Made by a program: the position numbers and the translations under genes. This document shows, piece by piece, positions 50,294-63,320 of a DNA stretch of 64,000 nucleotides (position 1 is the first letter of the stretch; each line of letters begins with the position of its first letter). Where the stretch lies: positions 6,014,001 through 6,078,000 of the forward strand of contig JAJFZO010000889.1 of assembly GCA_021397835.1 (NCBI GenBank). The letters run 5' to 3'. This DNA comes from Moringa oleifera (Eukaryota; Streptophyta; Magnoliopsida; Brassicales; Moringaceae). A model generated the notes under the pieces. That model was not told where the DNA came from. It made no database searches and saw only the letters and a list, made by a program, of their open reading frames with translations.

Positions 50294-50633
50294 GCAGAAT
50301 CGTACGGATTGATAAGATGAGCCGGCAGAGGGAAGTCCAAAGAAGTTGCGAGCCGCTTCGCCGTTACCAAAGTCAGAGCTGGTGTGTGTTATAGTTTGGC
50401 AATATGCCAACATTACCTGCCGCTTACCTTTTGAAAAAACAACGTGGAGTTCTTTTCCTTAAACTAAAAACGACAGCTTTTCAGCCACCAACTCTTGGAC
50501 AAGCAGGAATATACGACAAAAAGGCCGCAAGTGCGTTGCATCTTACCACCTTCAGCTTCACATGCGCCTCTAACAATCTTTAAAACCCTTCGTTTTCGAG
50601 TCTACTGAGAATCTCACCAACCGATCCCCCTCC

Positions 50634-50657
50634 CTCTCTCTCTCTCTCTCTCTCTCT
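50634..50657. repeat. CT microsatellite in the aconitase leader
   Basis: An uninterrupted CT run lies about 57-80 bases before the aconitase start codon, within the probable 5' UTR. Pyrimidine-rich leader tracts are common in plant genes. Confidence 0.85.
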
Positions 50658-50713
50658 AGATCTCGCTTCTAGTTACCGATCTTCACTTACTGATCGTATT
50701 GGATTCAGTGAAA

Positions 50714-53700
50714 ATGGGTAATTAAATCCACTGGACCCATTTTAGTTAGTTTTCATTTCTCTGATTATCAAGCTTCCTAGGAGTTTGCATTGTTTTAGCG
50801 GATTTTAAATCTGACATTGACTTTGGTTATGATTTATTTTATGGATTTCAGCAACTGAAAATCCTTTCAATAGCATATTGAAGACACTTGAGAAGCCTGG
50901 TGGTGGTGAATTCGGGAAATACTACAGTTTGCTTGCTCTCAATGATCCTAGAATAGGTTAGTCATTTTCAATTAATGTAACTGATTGTTTGGTTGATGAG
51001 AAAATGTTTTGAAAACGATAAAGAAGTAGATGAGTTATGTTTATTATTTTTTAGGTGTTGAGAACGTCTTGGACGATCAGTCAACTTATTTTACTTGTGA
51101 TATGCTGCTGGAAATGTTAAATATCATCAGTGTGTGATAATAAAATGATAAACTTCACATTCTTTTCCTACAGCCATAGTGTTATTGACTTTGTTTTTCA
51201 TAGCTAAAGGTTCTTTCTTTTCTGGGTGTAACATTGAATCTTTTTTCAAGAAAAAGAAAAAACGAGGTGGTGATTCTGATGGGATGACGTCTGAGTTTCA
51301 GATAGACTTCCTTACTCGATTAGGATACTTCTTGAATCGGCCATTCGTAACTGTGATGAGTTTCAAGTCAAGAGTAAGGATGTCGAGAAGATCATTGATT
51401 GGGAAAACACCTCTCCCAAACAGGTTGAAATTCCATTCAAGCCAGCTAGAGTGCTTCTTCAGGTATACAATACTTAAACATCAGTTAACTATTTTCTTTC
51501 GCTAATAATTTGCATTTGTTTAATGTAAATTTGTAACTTTGTCGAGTGGATTATAATGTTAGCATTTTTGGTCTTCAGGATTTTACAGGTGTTCCTGCTG
51601 TTGTTGATCTTGCCTGCATGCGAGATGCCATGAACAAGCTCGGCGGTGATTCTGATAAAATTAACCCCCTGGTGGGCTATATGATTTATTTATTTTTTTC
51701 CCTAGGACATTTTTAAGCTGATATTTCCTGTTTCTCCAGTTTAAAGCATGATAGAAGCTATTAATCCATGCAGGTTCCTGTAGATCTTGTTATTGACCAC
51801 TCAGTTCAGGTTGATGTGGCAAGATCGGAAAATGCAGTGCAGGCAAATATGGAACTCGAGTTCCAGCGTAACAAAGAAAGATTTGCTTTTCTCAAGTGGG
51901 GCTCAAATGCATTCCACAACATGCTTGTTGTTCCTCCTGGATCTGGGATAGTCCACCAGGTAATAAACATATTGCATGACATGAGTATCTTATTAGCTTT
52001 CTGTTGAAGAAAATTAAACAAAATTTTACACGAGGCAGCAGTTTTGACCTTACAGTTAAATAAGCTGTGAAGTTGCAGAATATAGAACTCATGTGTTTTC
52101 TTGTTCTGCCATATCTTCATGCCCATATAACTCAAATTAATTAAAGTATTTTAATTTATAGGTCAATCTAGAGTACCTTGGCAGAGTTGTATTCAACACA
52201 GAAGGCATGCTTTACCCTGATAGCGTTGTCGGGACAGATTCTCATACCACGATGATTGATGGATTGGGAGTTGCTGGCTGGGGAGTTGGTGGTATAGAAG
52301 CAGAAGCTGCAATGCTGGGGCAGGTGAAATATTTGCTTCTTACTCTGCTTCTAATTTTTTCTCGGCCAGAAAATGAAGTGGGTGTAGTATATCCATCTTT
52401 GGTAAATGAATTACATCCACTTACTGTATGGTTTGAAGAATTGCTCTTTCAGTGCCCAAATTAAAATGGTACACGAAAATTTCTGTCCTGCATGTATCCT
52501 GCATAACATTTATAATGCTTGCTACCTAATGCAGCTTCTTATGTAACTATTTATTTATGTTTTCCATTTTTTCATGCAGCCCATGAGCATGGTCCTGCCT
52601 GGTGTTGTTGGGTTTAAACTATTTGGAAAATTGAGAGATGGTGTGACAGCTACTGATCTGGTTCTGACAGTTACTCATATGCTAAGGAAGCATGGGGTTG
52701 TTGGCAAGTTCGTGGAGTTCTATGGTACTGTGATTGTTATAATTGTAATCATCCTATTATGAATAGTTGTTTACATTAGCTATTCTACTGTGCTGCTTCT
52801 TTATCTAATGTTAGATGTTTGTTTCTGCTCCTGCATGCAGGGCAAGGGATGAGTGAATTGTCATTAGCAGACCGTGCCACTATTGCTAACATGTCTCCCG
52901 AGTACGGTGCAACCATGGGGTTCTTTCCTGTGGATCATGTCACGCTGCAATATTTGAAATTGACTGGCAGAAGTGATAACACAGTAAGTCATTGGTTTGA
53001 TTCTTACATCATTGGCTTGCCCAGGGAAAGGAAAGATGTATGCGTAGATGATGCGTGCGTGCGTGTGTACGTGTGTGTGTGTATGCCATCTGATGTTTCC
53101 ATTTCTTATGTGCTTCCTTTGTACCAAAAATGTAGGTTTCTATGATAGAGTCCTATTTACGGGCTAATAGGATGTTTGTGGACTACAGGGAGGTAAATCC
53201 TACATCTTGGTCGAAATCTAATTTCCTATATATTTTCGTCCATCGTATCAACTGATGTTAGACTCATACCAAAAAGAACTTCTGGTTTTTCTATGTGCTC
53301 AGCCTCAGAGTGAGAGGGTATACTCCTCTTATCTGGAATTGAATCTTGAGGATGTGGAGCCTTGTGTATCAGGGCCCAAGAGGTATGATTTTGTAGATAG
53401 GTGTTAACCTTCATTCTCTTTCAACATCTATAATGACAGTTCAATTTTTCAGTTTGCCTCTCAACACATGCTCTAATGCAGGCCACATGATCGAGTTCCT
53501 TTGAAAGAAATGAAAGCAGATTGGCATGCTTGTTTGGACAATAAAGTTGGATTCAAGGTTTGAACTTTTTCTAATTGTAGAGGAGACATTTCTAATGCAT
53601 CTTGTTGGCAGCTTCATTGGCATCTATTTATGCTTTCATTTATAGAGTCAAAATTGATAGGAAGAAGTAACTGAAGTTTGCACAAGCTACTTGTAAGAAT

Positions 53701-56700
53701 AGCATGTGGTGGTGCATGGTGTTTAACAAAAGAAAACTGAGCAAGATACTGAAGAGACAATGAATACCAATTTCTCATTGTAAAATCAAGCTATATGGCA
53801 ATTTAACTTTGAAGCCAGGCAGATGATGTAGGGACATAGACTGCTGTAAAATAGTGGGTGAAAAAGTTTCTGCACTTTTGCTGAATAGAATAGAAAAGTG
53901 AAGGCTGTACAGTTTAAGTATGGGTCGATCATCACGGCATAAGAAAGTGAATTTGCAGATTTAGTTCATCAACTTGCAATTGTTTTTAAAGTCCACGAGT
54001 TTACATGAAGTTATCCAATGTTTTAACTATAACCAAAAAAATATACTTGAGTGCATTCTTACCATCATGCTTTCTTGTTGTCACCTTGTGCTCAGTTTCT
54101 CTGTGACCTTCCAGGGATTTGCTATTCCAAAAGAAGCTCAGACTAAGGTTGCAGAGTTCACCTTTCATGGTACTCCGGCGCATCTGAGGCACGGGGATGT
54201 GGTTATAGCAGCTATCACTAGTTGCACAAATACCTCAAATCCTAGTGTGATGCTTGGAGCTGCTTTGGTTGCAAGGAAAGCTTGTGAATTAGGATTGGAG
54301 GTGTGATATCTCTTCCTTTCTTACCTGTTTCTGTGCAGTTATATTGACTGACTTCATTAGAATAATTTGATAACAAAGACAATGCAAGTTACAACATTGA
54401 AGGATTGGATGCTCCGTAGGGGTTGAACAGTGGCCTCCTCTTTAACTTTGACGTCGAAATTGAAAGTTAACCAATGATCAACATCCAAAAAGGAGAAAGA
54501 AAAGCATTAGATTCTGATTCTGTAGTCTCTAACTGGCCAATTGCTCAATGCTAGAGTCCATTGTGCGCTTGCACTTTGAAGGCCACATGATAAAGCAACG
54601 TGTATGTATCTGCAGGGTAATAAATGCGGTTAAGATTACACATTACACCAATGAAATTTGATTTTGCTAGCCAACTTACTATGTAATAATTTACAACTTT
54701 GGCTGGAAGTTTCTAGGCCATTTCCCCTGGTAGACGTATCATGTAATGGTAATTTTCTGAGAACTTAAGTTATACATGCGTTTTTAAGGTTAAGAGTATT
54801 GCTTAACAGGTCAAGCCATGGATTAAGACTAGTCTTGCTCCCGGTTCTGGAGTTGTAACAAAATACTTACAGAAGAGGTAATTTCTGTGTATCCATTATA
54901 TGTCTGGTGTACGTATATCATTTAGTATTTATTCGTGAGTCTGGAATTTCTCTGCAGTGGGTTGCAAAAGTACTTGAATCAGCTTGGGTTTCACATAGTT
55001 GGGTATGGATGTACCACATGTATTGGAAATTCAGGAGATATTGATGAAGCAGTAGCATCGGCTATCACTGAAAATGGTAAATTTCTATACATAAAATAGA
55101 TCCCATTTTGATACTTGTCATGGGAGTGTTTCTTGGTGACGCTGTTAGCATTTTTTCTACGTATCTACAGATATAGTAGCTGCAGCTGTGTTGTCTGGAA
55201 ATAGGAATTTTGAAGGACGTGTACATCCTTTAACAAGGGCAAATTATCTTGCCTCTCCTCCCCTTGTGGTTGCCTATGCTCTTGCTGGCACAGTATGTCT
55301 CTTTTGATTCTTTTAACTGGATTAAATATGCATTTATAATTCACATTTGCAGCACATATACCATGGATATTGACGTTGTTTGTTGAAGCATTATAATTTA
55401 CCAAATCAATGTTGCAGGTTGATATTGATTTTGAAACAGAGCCCATTGGGACCGGGAAAGATGGCAAGAAGATATATTTTAGGGACATTTGGCCATCCAG
55501 TGAAGAAGTAGCTAATGTAAGTTATGTCAACCTGCTTTCATATGAGTTCTTGATATTTGGAGCGAAATATTAGGAATTGTAATTGTTTTCTTCTTTTACT
55601 CTCTTCAGGTTGTACAAGCAAATGTGCTACCTGATATGTTTAAAGCTACATATAAGGCAATCACCCAAGGGAACCCCATGTGGAATCAGTTATCTGTACC
55701 GTCTGGTACTCTGTATGCCTGGGATGCCTTGTCAACTTATATACATGAACCACCATACTTTAAAAACATGAGCATGTCTCCTTCAGGTCCACATGGAGTG
55801 AAGGATGCTTACTGCTTGCTTAATTTCGGGGACAGTATTACTACTGATCATATCTCACCAGCTGGTAGTATCCACAAAGACAGTCCTGCAGCCAAGTACC
55901 TAATGGAGCGTGGAGTTGATAGAAGAGACTTCAACTCCTATGGAAGTCGCCGTGGAAATGATGAGATTATGGCGAGGGGCACCTTTGCCAATATTCGTAT
56001 TGTCAACAAACTACTGCAAGGAGAAGTTGGGCCCAAAACAATACACATTCCTAGTGGGGAGAAACTGTCTGTCTTTGATGCTGCCATGGTAAATTTTGCT
56101 GAATTCACATATTCATCTTGTGCGTTAGTACTTAATTTAATCATAACAGGAACCAGCATATAAGAAAATTTAATTTGTTGATGCATATTTGAAACTGTTG
56201 CAATTCTTAGACTCATTAATAGTTCTGGCTTTTTACTTGTAGATTGATAATATTTAAATTAAAAGTAAATATCCAGTTATACAAAAACATGGACATATAT
56301 GTAAAATAATTATAGGAATAATGAAATTAGAAAGAAAATTTCAAATATTATCTATGTATTATGTATAAAGTTGAAGTTGTTCTAATATGTCTATGGTTTC
56401 TTCTTATATTTAACACTGTTCATATGCTAAAAGAAAAATGCTGTATAGACACCATTGTTCATGGTAATTACTTTTTTTTTTCCCCCAAAAATTGATGCTC
56501 TTATGCTCTTCCTTCTTGCACCTCCTGAAGATCAGACAGAAGTTTGAGCTGCCTAAAATAATCTAATTTACTAATGGAGGAGAAAGCCTTTGCAATCGAA
56601 TCTCCTGTGGCAGTGGCCTTCATATTTCCCATAAAATTTGTGATAGGATCAGCCGTACCTTGGTATTGCATAACTGATGACGACACAGAAGGAGACCATA

Positions 56701-57544
56701 TGAATGCCATGCAGCTTGAAGAATGATATACACATAATTATTTACTGTGATTTTCATTTGTGTACTCACAGATGTTATTGAGTGAACATATGCTGTTGAA
56801 TACACTAAAATCTGTTCCTGAGAAGTTTTGACTTACATTTACATCTGTTCAGTCTTGCATGTGGATATTTCTTCTTTATGTTTTTAATTTCTTTTTATTT
56901 TCTTTATTAATAGAGATACAAAAGTGAGGGGCAAGATACTATAATTTTAGCTGGTGCTGAATATGGCAGTGGAAGCTCTCGTGATTGGGCAGCAAAGGGC
57001 CCAATGCTACTGGTAAACCTTCTGAAATCATCCTTTTCCATTCAGTTTCTAATTGTCCGGTGTCTATCTTGGTGGCTCCTACAATGAAGCCTTCGACTAA
57101 TTGGACACAGGGTGTCAGAGCTGTGATAGCAAAGAGCTTTGAACGAATTCATCGTAGTAATTTGGTTGGTATGGGGATCATTCCTCTCTGTTTTAAGCCT
57201 GGGGAGGATGCTGATACTCTTGGTTTGACTGGCCATGAACGGTACACAATTGATCTTCCACGCAGCATCAGAGAAATTAGACCTGGTCAAGACATCACGG
57301 TGGTGACGGACAGTGGCAAATCTTTCACATGTACAATTCGATTTGATACAGAGGTAAGGAAGTGATTTGCACTTTGCAACTAGTTTTATTCATTCTTTCA
57401 TCAAAGCTTCAGTCCTCAGTCCCTAAGTTACTCTGCTTCCAAATAAAACTTGGGTAACTTTGAGTGCAGGTGGAGCTGGCCTACTTTGACCATGGGGGCA
57501 TTCTGCAGTATGTCATCAGGAACTTGATCTCTGCAAAACATTAA
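50714..57544 (+). CDS. ACO1: Aconitate hydratase (ACO1/IRP1 type)
   Basis: Twenty exons join in phase to 900 residues: 50714-50717, 50852-50956, 51302-51462, 51579-51671, 51774-51959, 52162-52323, 52580-52724, 52841-52983, 53136-53192, 53303-53382, 53482-53557, 54115-54300, 54810-54877, 54958-55076, 55171-55292, 55418-55516, 55609-56088, 56914-57012, 57111-57353, 57470-57544. The enzyme isomerises citrate to isocitrate through a [4Fe-4S] cluster. The cluster ligands Cys441 (in [12 protein letters not shown]), Cys507 and Cys510 (in [12 protein letters not shown]) have the family's 66 and 3 spacing. [21 protein letters not shown] and [12 protein letters not shown] are intact. Only ATG plus one base of coding sequence lies in exon 1. 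An in-frame TAG at 50657-50659 rules out an N-terminal transit extension in this exon, so this is the short form. Its cell location may be cytosol and/or mitochondria. Confidence 0.96.
53052..53084. repeat. GT-rich microsatellite in aconitase intron 8
   Basis: A mixed (TGCG)n and (TG)n tract inside intron 8. A simple repeat that is probably length-variable. Confidence 0.7.
56501..56710 (-). other. Antisense open frame inside aconitase intron 17
   Basis: An open frame of 69 codons lies on the opposite strand within the 825-base intron 17. The peptide ([18 protein letters not shown] at the start, [19 protein letters not shown] near the end) has protein-like composition but no family I recognise. 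It could be a nested gene fragment or retrocopied exon; chance is also possible. Confidence 0.25.
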
Positions 57545-59018
57545 GTTGGTAGAAAATAAATTTTTCCACAATGTGGGTTTGCAGTTCCAGATCTTTACCA
57601 ACACCAGCTGTCACCCAAACAATTTCATCAATATGGCAACAAAGGGAAGTTAGTTCAGATTTGACGCAATGCTTAACCAATTTTACAAATAAAGTAAGGA
57701 ACTATGATTGGCTATTATGTTTGCTGATGGTTAAGGCAATGTTGGATGGCATTTCTCTGGACAGTTGTTGAACATAGGCAAGATTGAAGTGTTTATAATA
57801 AAGAGGTTGCTGGTTTTATTGGTCTTCCACTAATTGTTAAAAGTACTTTTATTCCTTCTTCATTGTTGTTTAATGATATCTTTAGATTCTTTTGAGCACG
57901 CTGCAAACCAGAGAGATACTCGGTGGTTCCAACTTCCAAGCCATTGAGAATCTTTGCTACTGAATCTGATGCATTGTGACTTTCAAGCTGTCACAAATCA
58001 CTAAATTTGCTCTAGGAGTTGGTCCTGCAAATAAGAAACGCCAAAAAAGAAAATTGCAGATCACCATTAACATGAGGAAACTGTATTCCTTTTAGTTCAT
58101 GGCTGGAAATTTTATTTTATTTTTTCCATTTCCAGGGTGAAGGTTAGAGCCTTGTGAAATATTAAACAACGACATAAGAGTAACTCAAGTAGGCCAATTA
58201 GACAGTTGTACACGAATTAAACAGCCAGACTGCCAATAATAAAGTTGTAGCATGAAGACCAAATGTGTGAACAATTACAATGTTGATCTCATAAAATTAA
58301 AGAAACCGACAAGCTATATATAATAGATACAATCCCTCTTGAACAACGATTAGGCACAGGACTCATAAGAAATTCGATGTACTAATTTTTTTGACATGTA
58401 GAACGGCCACAAAATTCCAAAACTTTTATTGTATCAGCTGTAGTAACATGTAGGAATGTTAAGCCCAAAGGAAAAGAAAAAAAGTTAGCAGGTGACAGCA
58501 GTACACCACAGTTTATAGCATTAAGACACCGAGCTGTGCTCCACTTTGAAGCCCAATGGAGGTAAGAGCGCTCCTGTCAAGACTTCGGAAAGTACAACAA
58601 TGTTGACAAAAGAACTCAAAAATAAAACCTGCAACAGAAGCGCTGATGTCAGAGGACAATGTATATAGAGCTTGACGGATCCTACATTCAAGCACAAGAG
58701 GTTCGGTGGGAAGGCCTTGAAGGGAAACTATCTGGTCACGCATGCAACTACATGTGACATAAAGCAAAATCGTAACTGAATAAATCAGCCAAACGCTTGG
58801 GATTTTTCAAATCTTTTTTCTCTCTTCCCATCAAGCTATTTGAAACTCAAGATGCGATACATGACAAATAAGTATAAATTTGTCCAAGAAAAATAACACA
58901 AATAAAGAATTACCAAGTTATTGACTAGTTAGCACAAAATAACCACAAGTATTGATCTGAATAAATATGTCTGACAATCAATTGCTCTTGGTACAGAAGC
59001 TCACCTTTAAATGGTAGT
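57545..59018. other. Spacer between convergent genes
   Basis: This should hold the 3' UTRs of aconitase (+) and the prolyl 4-hydroxylase (-). The open frames at 57571-57771 (+) and 58513-58767 (-) have no recognised features; the latter probably lies in the hydroxylase 3' UTR. No gene supported. Confidence 0.45.
57797..57802 (+). terminator. Possible poly(A) signal of the aconitase gene
   Basis: AATAAA occurs about 250 bases after the aconitase stop codon, followed by a T-rich stretch. This is a reasonable 3'-end signal, but plant signals are loose, so it is only a candidate. Confidence 0.35.
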
Positions 59019-61427
59019 TCAAACCTTGTAATCATGAACACGAAGCCATTTTGTGGATGACCACTTGTTTCCTTTAATTACCGGACAACCACCTGAATAA
59101 GATAGAGAAATTTTGACTCATTATTTGTTTCATGAGAATAGACATAATATGCATGCATGTCCTCTCAACAATGAAGGAACATCTGCATGAAATAACTGGA
59201 ATCAGAACCAGACAACCCAGAAGCTACTAAGCCATTTATTCTAACCATGCAAACTTGAAGGATCTAGCGTGGCATCAGGCTTCATGCTCCAGAAAATTAA
59301 TGCATCACCCATCTTTGGTTTGATGGAAAGTCCTTTCTTTCCACATTCAGATAACTCGTTCCACCATGGCACAGCACTAATGTTCCCTTTGGCAGCAGGA
59401 AACACAGTTTCACCCCCTTCTTCAACATCTGAGCTGCAAAATGATGAAACAAGGCATATTATTGAAAGGATATTATCAAAAGAATACTTAAACAGCAGAG
59501 TATTAAGTGCTTACAGGTACATAAGGACAGTAGCTATGCGTTGGCCCCCATTCTTAGTGTTGAACTCATCCATGAAGTAGTCAAAATGAGGCTCATATTT
59601 CTGTCCAACTTCATAGTGAAGAACTTGAAGTCCCTCCCCATGTTCTGCAAATTTTTGCATTGGCTTAAGTAACAGTTCGTGAATTTTATAATCACATATG
59701 ACAGAAAAATTACCAAAAGTCACCTAAAATAGATTCATAAAGAAACCACAACAAATGCAGTCTTTCCAAAACATCTAATTAACACTAAAATTCTCTAGTT
59801 ATGTTAAAATCCTTTTCTTCTAAAGTGTCAGATTTCGAATTAAAATTCGATCGCAGATTTTTTGGCTGAACGAAACTAGCGGCTGTTGATTTAGGCAATC
59901 ACATATATTTGACCATTTCCCACATATCATCCAACTGTAAAACATCATAACCCAAATTTCTCCCTTGCCCAATCGTTTGTGCATAATTTGTATTAACAAA
60001 TACTGAGATAAAGAAATAAAGCCAGCAGCACTTGACAACAAGTCAAAATATAAGTTAGATGTACTGAAAAGGCAACCACAATATTTACCCTCACAACAAT
60101 TAAACAAGCTCTTCTCCTCAGTAGATAAAAAATCATGGAGGAAGTTAAAACCACACACCTACAGGTATGAAGGTCAAATCTGCAATCCTTTTCTCAATGT
60201 CCCTAACAACTTTGTCACGTCCTCTTGCTAAAAATGTCCCAGAGCTTGTGCGTACCCTGTAAATGGAAGGTTTCCCAGATGGAAGAAAAGAATATATATG
60301 ATTCTTGTTACAGATTCAACTTAAATGATAAGCAAGCACAGCAAGAGCATACAGACCTGCTATCTTTACTCTTGCCAGTTTGGCTATCAACAACAGTTGA
60401 CTTTTGCATATGAGGCTTGGCTAGACTGATTAGGTATTCACATTCCTCCTTGGTCTAACCCAAAATAGGAAAAGGTAAAAAGTGATCAGTAGTCGGCTTC
60501 AACATGAGGCCTTCATTAGTGCATAAAATCTTTTTCATTTGATTTCATAAAGTAAACATAAAAATAAGAACCGGTCCAGACGCAGGCAAAAGATAATTCT
60601 GCTTCTTCACTCATTTGATGAAAATTTTGATTGTCCTTCACAGGGTATAGTCATTAAGCATTTCCTCCTCACTTTCACTCTGCATTTCATAGATGCAATA
60701 CGATTCATGTCTAACTCAGGAGATCAACTCAGCAAAGACCCAATAGGATCAATACTCCGATTACTTTCCATTGCATAATTCACAAGATTTATTAATCCGT
60801 AATGCACCTAGCGTTGCAAAATTAACAAAAACCAGCCCTAAAAATAATGTCAATTTACACAGAAACGGGATTTAGTCACAGTAAAATAGGAGTACATATA
60901 AATCAGAAGACCAGAAATGGAAAGACTCCATAAGCCAGAGAATTTAATCAATAACCAAACACATAAGTAGCATTTCCTAGTTCAATTAGAAAACAAAGGG
61001 AAGAGTAATTGTTTTAAAAAAAAAGAAGGCTCACCAGGAAATTATGATAAACAAAGGCTCTAGGTTCCCAGGAGATCACCTCCAACCACTGTTCAGCTCT
61101 CCCCTCATCTACCTCACTTCTGCAATTATGCAATCACATATTACCAAATACTAACAATTTAACCCAAAAGAAAATTCAAAAGATAACTTAAGTTAGAAAT
61201 CAATAAAATCTCCATTAACTCAAAATCACATACCCATCAACTGTCTTGTGTACAATTGAGCTCAAGTCGTTGGCTTTCCGCGAACCCCCGGTATTGCTGG
61301 GAATCGATAGAATTCCGAGAGCGAGAAGAATCAGAATTACAAACGTGAACATAATGAGCATACTGAACACGAGCGTCGAAGAAGACGATTTCCGCGACGG
61401 GAAACGAGAATGCCTCGGTTTCGCCAT
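59019..61427 (-). CDS. Prolyl 4-hydroxylase (plant P4H, type II membrane protein)
   Basis: Seven exons (61427-61234, 61119-61035, 60454-60357, 60256-60159, 59644-59515, 59433-59246, 59092-59019) give 288 residues. A basic N-terminal stretch is followed by a signal anchor at about 19-41, giving a type II protein of ER/Golgi. The 2-oxoglutarate/Fe(II) oxygenase domain has WEPRAFVYHNFL, then VRTSSGTFLARG, then EPHFDYFMDE with the iron ligands His178 and Asp180, then HGGCPVIKGNKW with the distal His264 and 2-oxoglutarate-binding Lys274. These enzymes hydroxylate proline in extensins and arabinogalactan proteins before glycosylation, which Arabidopsis P4H2, P4H5 and P4H13 need for root hair growth. 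The sequence is closest in my memory to P4H10/P4H5. Length and residues are complete. Confidence 0.93.
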
Positions 61428-62827
61428 TGTGGATCAAACCGTAACGCCCGGAGATCGATTTTCAAAGATCAGCTCTCGCCTTCAAGAACGCGAGATCTGG
61501 AGATTGGAGGATTTTGTAAGAAAAAACAACAATTAAGCACTACGCGCTTGTTTCTGTCTACGAAAGAGATACGGTGGGCTTGACTTGACTAGGAGCGACA
61601 AATGGTATTTGTACTCTCATGCACGCTTCCTGTCCTGTTTGGTAATTTTACTTCTCTATAATTGTGATTCCTCCAAGTAAAACTTTATTATTCTGAAAGT
61701 TTATCCAGAATTACAGAACTCAACATAAGACTTGAAAAATATTTGTCTTCTTTCTTTCCTTCAATTTTCTTTAATAATGAGAATTATTTGTTTATATATA
61801 TGCGTTTTTATACATTATCAGTTTTAAATTTTATAATTTATATGTCCTTTACTTTTCCTTTTATGTATGTATTTTTTAATTATATGATATTTTTATCTCT
61901 CGTTAGCTATAAATAAATAAATAAATAAATTTTTAAAGAAAAATATGTGTTCTCTGATAATTTACTTTACCTTGATCTTCTAAATAAATATTAATAATTT
62001 GGTAAAATAAATAAATTTAATTTGTTGTATTATTATTTTTCTTTCAATAACATAATAAACTATAGAATTAATTATACATATTGACAAAAATCAGTATTAT
62101 ATCAAATTAACAAAAAATTATAATATGAAAAAAAAATCACTTAAAAATCCAAAACAAAAACAAATAATAAGTACAAAAACCTAAGGAAATACAAAAACCT
62201 AGAGATATTTAAATCAAATCCAACGGTAACATCCAGACATTTTTATGGGAATTTAGTACTTATAACCGACACATTTCTTTGTGGAATAAGATTGAAAATA
62301 ATAATAATATTAGTATTTACCTCAGCCCGCTTTTCCTACTAATTGAGCAGCATCAAATAATTACTAACATTTTTATATGATTTTTCTTATATCTGGCTTG
62401 ATGGTGGTGAAGTAGTAGCGTGAATATACAAGAGTATTAACTGGCATGATTAATAATGTCAAATTCTTTATCTGATTGAAAAGGTCTAACTGCTGAGCCG
62501 ATCTGGAAGTTGTCTCTTCTGTCTGAGAGGATGTTCAGACTTCTGTTTCAGTTCTCTTTAATCATAAGCCAAAGTTGTCTGGCATCAGAACTGTAACCCC
62601 CAAGAACTTAAGATTTACATTTCACAAAAAACAGAACACACGAACATGAACTGCAGTTTTGCACTTCCAACATAAAGATAGACACGAACCAGCCTGCTAT
62701 TCACAGTAAGAAGATAGAAATCGAATTTCCTGAGACTGAGCTCTGCAAGCATTTTTATTCATGGGATACAACGCATATCAATGAACATGATGATGCTCCA
62801 GTTCCACAATGAACAGATCCCAGTGGA
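61428..62827. other. Promoter region of the hydroxylase gene and AT-rich DNA
   Basis: The 200 bases next to the hydroxylase start are its promoter. From about 61650 to 62330 the DNA is AT-rich with small A/T repeats (for example AAATAAATAAATAAAT near 61911-61930). The right end is the 3' UTR of the next minus-strand gene. No coding signal. Confidence 0.45.
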
Positions 62828-63320
62828 CTAATGGACGCCAAGTGACGTAGGATACAGAGGAGTGGCCTTGTACGAGAAACAATTGGGAGTGTAAGAAGAG
62901 GTTCTTCTTTTGGGACGATCCATGGACTCGACTGCTGGCTGGTTCAAGTATGCATACTTGCTCTTTGTCCACCTGAACAAGCCAAAAAGCAACACATATG
63001 TTAACCGCCGCATTAACCAAATGTTGAAGAACAAGGATTTGTCATGCAGTAAAGAGGCATTTGTATCAGCTCTCTAGCCTCAGAAGCACATATGTCTATT
63101 AGTTTAGAGATGTATGGCTTCAGGCTTCATGATTTCTGTTCTATTACTCTCATCATCCTGTATATGTATAAAGAATTACTAACCAGTCTTTTATTCCCAC
63201 GCGAACTTCGTTGTTCTTCTTCTCGTTATTTTTGACATCGTTGGTTGAAGTGAAATTTTGCTCCTTGGGGTCATTGTCCTCATCACTCAATGAGGCTTCA
63301 AATAGTTTGTAGTCATGCTC
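62828..63320 (-). CDS. 3' end of an unidentified plant gene
   Basis: Two exons fit in phase: 63320-63184 (starting after GTTTGCAG) and 62972-62828, giving 93 residues up to the stop. The peptide is hydrophilic, with a central acidic-to-basic stretch (EASLSDEDNDPKEQN, NNEKKNNEVRVGIKDW), then WTKSKYAYLNQPAVESM and a tail with PKRRTSSYTPNCFSYKAT and LYPTSLGVH. It looks like a real, conserved small plant protein, but I do not recognise the family. The first exon was not found before the window edge and probably lies beyond 64000 or in 63400-64000 in a form I could not read. Confidence 0.5.

Larger units (their letters stand above)
46892..50713. other. Divergent intergenic region, mostly AT-rich
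   Basis: This lies between the RING gene and aconitase start codons. At 46980-47690 the base composition is moderate, with paired G-boxes at 47561-47566 and 47636-47641. From 47720 to 50240 the DNA is very AT-rich with many short A/T repeats (for example AAATAAAAATATTTA twice near 49861-49890, and AATTCATAAAATTTT twice near 48800 and 48930). No coding frame or transposon protein is visible. The final 450 bases are the aconitase promoter and leader. Confidence 0.45.

Noticed and set aside
51185..51505. Plus-strand frame covering aconitase exon 3
   Set aside because: It reads the exon in the wrong frame; the correct reading from 51302 gives the conserved [16 protein letters not shown] segment.
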